A DNA stretch of 64,000 nucleotides. Origin: Chryseobacterium gallinarum. Its GTDB lineage: Bacteria; Bacteroidota; Bacteroidia; Flavobacteriales; Weeksellaceae. Every line of letters starts with the position of its first letter. Positions within the stretch are counted from its first letter, which is position 1. Below are positions 63,018-64,000 of this stretch, piece by piece. The notes beneath the pieces are model-generated. The model made no database searches, had not been told where the DNA came from, and worked only from the letters and a program-made list of their open reading frames with translations. The translations under genes were made by a program, and so were the position numbers. Location: NCBI RefSeq assembly GCF_001021975.1, contig NZ_CP009928.1:3104001-3168000 (forward strand), in the 5' to 3' direction.

Positions 63018-63794
63018 ATGGATATGCTGAATTTTGAAGAATTAAAAAACTTCCTGGATGAAAAGGCAGATCAGTATAATGCTCCTGGTTTTATTGAAAA
63101 TGATCCGATTCAGATTCCACATCGCTTTTCTATAAAACAGGATATAGAAATTGCCGGGTTTCTGGCAGCAACAATTTCCTGGGGAAACAGAAAAGCTATT
63201 ATCAGATCGGCAGAGAAAATCCTTGATATTATGGGAAATTCTCCTTACGATTTTGTAATGAATTATTCTGGGAAAGATCTGGAAAGTGTTCAGGATAAAA
63301 GCATTCACAGGACTTTTAACGGAGAGGACTTTGTTTATTTTATCAAACAGTTCAATAGAATATACAGGGAAAATGAAAGCCTGGAAAATCTGTTTATAAT
63401 AAAAGAAGGAGAAAATAATTTTCTGCATTCCATTGAAAGGTTCAGGAATAATTTTCTGGAAGCCGAAAAACACAGAAGTCATAAACATATCAGCTCACCG
63501 TACAAAAATTCTTCCGCCAAAAGGATTATAATGTTTTTGAGGTGGATGGTACGTAAAGATAAGCGGGGAGTAGATTTTGGAATCTGGAAAGAAATAGATC
63601 CCAGATACCTGTCCATCCCTTTAGATGTACACACCGGAAATATTTCCAGAAAACTGGGATTGGTTTCAAGAACGCAGAATGACTGGAAGACGGTGGAAGA
63701 ACTGGATATCGCCATTAGAAAAATGGATGAAAATGATCCGGCAAAATATGATTTTGCCCTGTTTGGACTAGGGGTTACCAAAGAACTCTTGTAA
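63018..63794 (+). CDS. TIGR02757 (DUF2400) family protein
   Basis: A 258-residue protein of the conserved but uncharacterised TIGR02757 group. Recognisable are IAGFLAATISWGNRKAIIRSAEKIL, FVYFIKQFNRIY, RIIMFLRWMVRKDKRGVDFGIWK and IPLDVHTGNISRKLGL. The last region, with LDVHTGNI and a later KYDFALFG, resembles helix-hairpin-helix DNA glycosylases in form, so a DNA or RNA role is possible but not shown. It starts one base after the rnz stop codon and is clearly in the same operon. Confidence 0.88.
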   Translation: MDMLNFEELKNFLDEKADQYNAPGFIENDPIQIPHRFSIKQDIEIAGFLAATISWGNRKAIIRSAEKILDIMGNSPYDFVMNYSGKDLESVQDKSIHRTFNGEDFVYFIKQFNRIYRENESLENLFIIKEGENNFLHSIERFRNNFLEAEKHRSHKHISSPYKNSSAKRIIMFLRWMVRKDKRGVDFGIWKEIDPRYLSIPLDVHTGNISRKLGLVSRTQNDWKTVEELDIAIRKMDENDPAKYDFALFGLGVTKELL

Positions 63795-63806
63795 AAATAT
63801 AAAAGG

Positions 63807-64000
63807 ATGAAAAAATACAACGAAAAAACGGAAGTTCTTGAAAAAATAGCCGATAGCATTACATCATGGATTGGGTCTATTCAATCATTAATAGTGCATA
63901 CGCTGCTTTTTATCACCTCCTTTCTGCTTCCTATGCTGAATATTGTTGATTTTGATAAAATGCTTCTGATTCTCACTACGGTATTATCTTTAGAAGCTAT
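63807..64000 (+). CDS. DUF1003 family membrane protein (5' part, runs off window)
   Basis: ATG at 63807, 12 bases after the TIGR02757 stop codon, open to the window end for 64 codons. The visible N-terminus (EKIADSITSWIGSIQSLIVHT, then LLFITSFLLPMLNIVDFDK) matches the DUF1003 pattern of an amphipathic lead-in to a first transmembrane helix and the F-D-K loop before the second. It probably continues with the second helix and a cytoplasmic tail outside the window. It belongs to the rnz operon. The family's function is unknown. Confidence 0.8.
   Translation, partial: MKKYNEKTEVLEKIADSITSWIGSIQSLIVHTLLFITSFLLPMLNIVDFDKMLLILTTVLSLEA

Overview
The window is 64 kb of AT-rich chromosome from a member of the Bacteroidota, most likely Flavobacteriia close to Chryseobacterium. 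The evidence is the -7 element TAnnTTTG in front of many genes, the near absence of Shine-Dalgarno sequences, type IX secretion (T9SS) C-terminal sorting domains, a fused E1 alpha/beta 2-oxoacid dehydrogenase, DUF5686 and FadL-like outer-membrane proteins, and a short archaeal-type ProS. Genus assignment is inference from protein character only. I saw no rRNA, tRNA, CRISPR array, insertion sequence or prophage. The region reads as core genome in short operons on both strands.

Layout. 1-6.1 kb (minus): a truncated DUF5686 outer-membrane protein, then a PhoX-like beta-propeller lipoprotein with a di-haem cytochrome c peroxidase downstream. 6.1-8.7 kb: alaS. 9.05-11.5 kb (plus): a stress operon of ECF sigma factor, zinc anti-sigma factor, RclC-like DUF417 membrane protein and a membrane-anchored MsrA-MsrB fusion. 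11.6-13.4 kb: ABC exporter. 13.5-19.1 kb: an AAA ATPase with an altered Walker A motif, prfB, a DedA protein, an esterase lipoprotein and a DUF808 protein. 19.2-25.5 kb (minus): dnaJ, grpE, mntH, a DUF937-OmpA protein and proS. 25.6-28.2 kb (plus): a Gly/Trp-rich repeat lipoprotein and a FadL-like porin. 28.3-35.5 kb: ZIP transporter with a methyltransferase, an rRNA methyltransferase with a 52-residue ORF, a glycosyltransferase, a Cys/Met PLP enzyme divergent from an Lrp regulator, and a bestrophin. 35.7-40 kb (minus): fused E1 and an S8 protease. 40.2-50.5 kb (plus): a DnaE with an N-terminal proofreading exonuclease, then two T9SS cargo proteins. 50.6-58.4 kb: an ion channel with a small membrane protein, Nif3 with a coiled-coil protein, acyl-CoA ligase divergent from acyl-CoA dehydrogenase, and a DUF4349 lipoprotein. 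58.8-64 kb: prfC, CPBP protease, rdgB, rnz, a TIGR02757 protein and a truncated DUF1003 protein.

Themes. Translation (alaS, proS, prfB, prfC) and proteostasis (grpE-dnaJ) genes sit among envelope and secretion genes. Several normally metal-binding or catalytic motifs are eroded: DnaJ keeps two of four zinc motifs, the zinc-ribbon homologue has lost all its cysteines, the DnaE PHP domain has lost metal ligands while carrying a fused exonuclease, and the AAA ATPase has GKI instead of GKT. The most system-like locus is the sigma/anti-sigma/RclC-like/MsrAB operon, which resembles a dedicated oxidant (possibly hypochlorous acid) response. Several genes have promoters so close to the start codon that their mRNAs should be leaderless or nearly so, often together with GTG or TTG starts. 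Three small or truncated genes (31018-31176, 50579-50737, 63807-64000) were found by direct reading.
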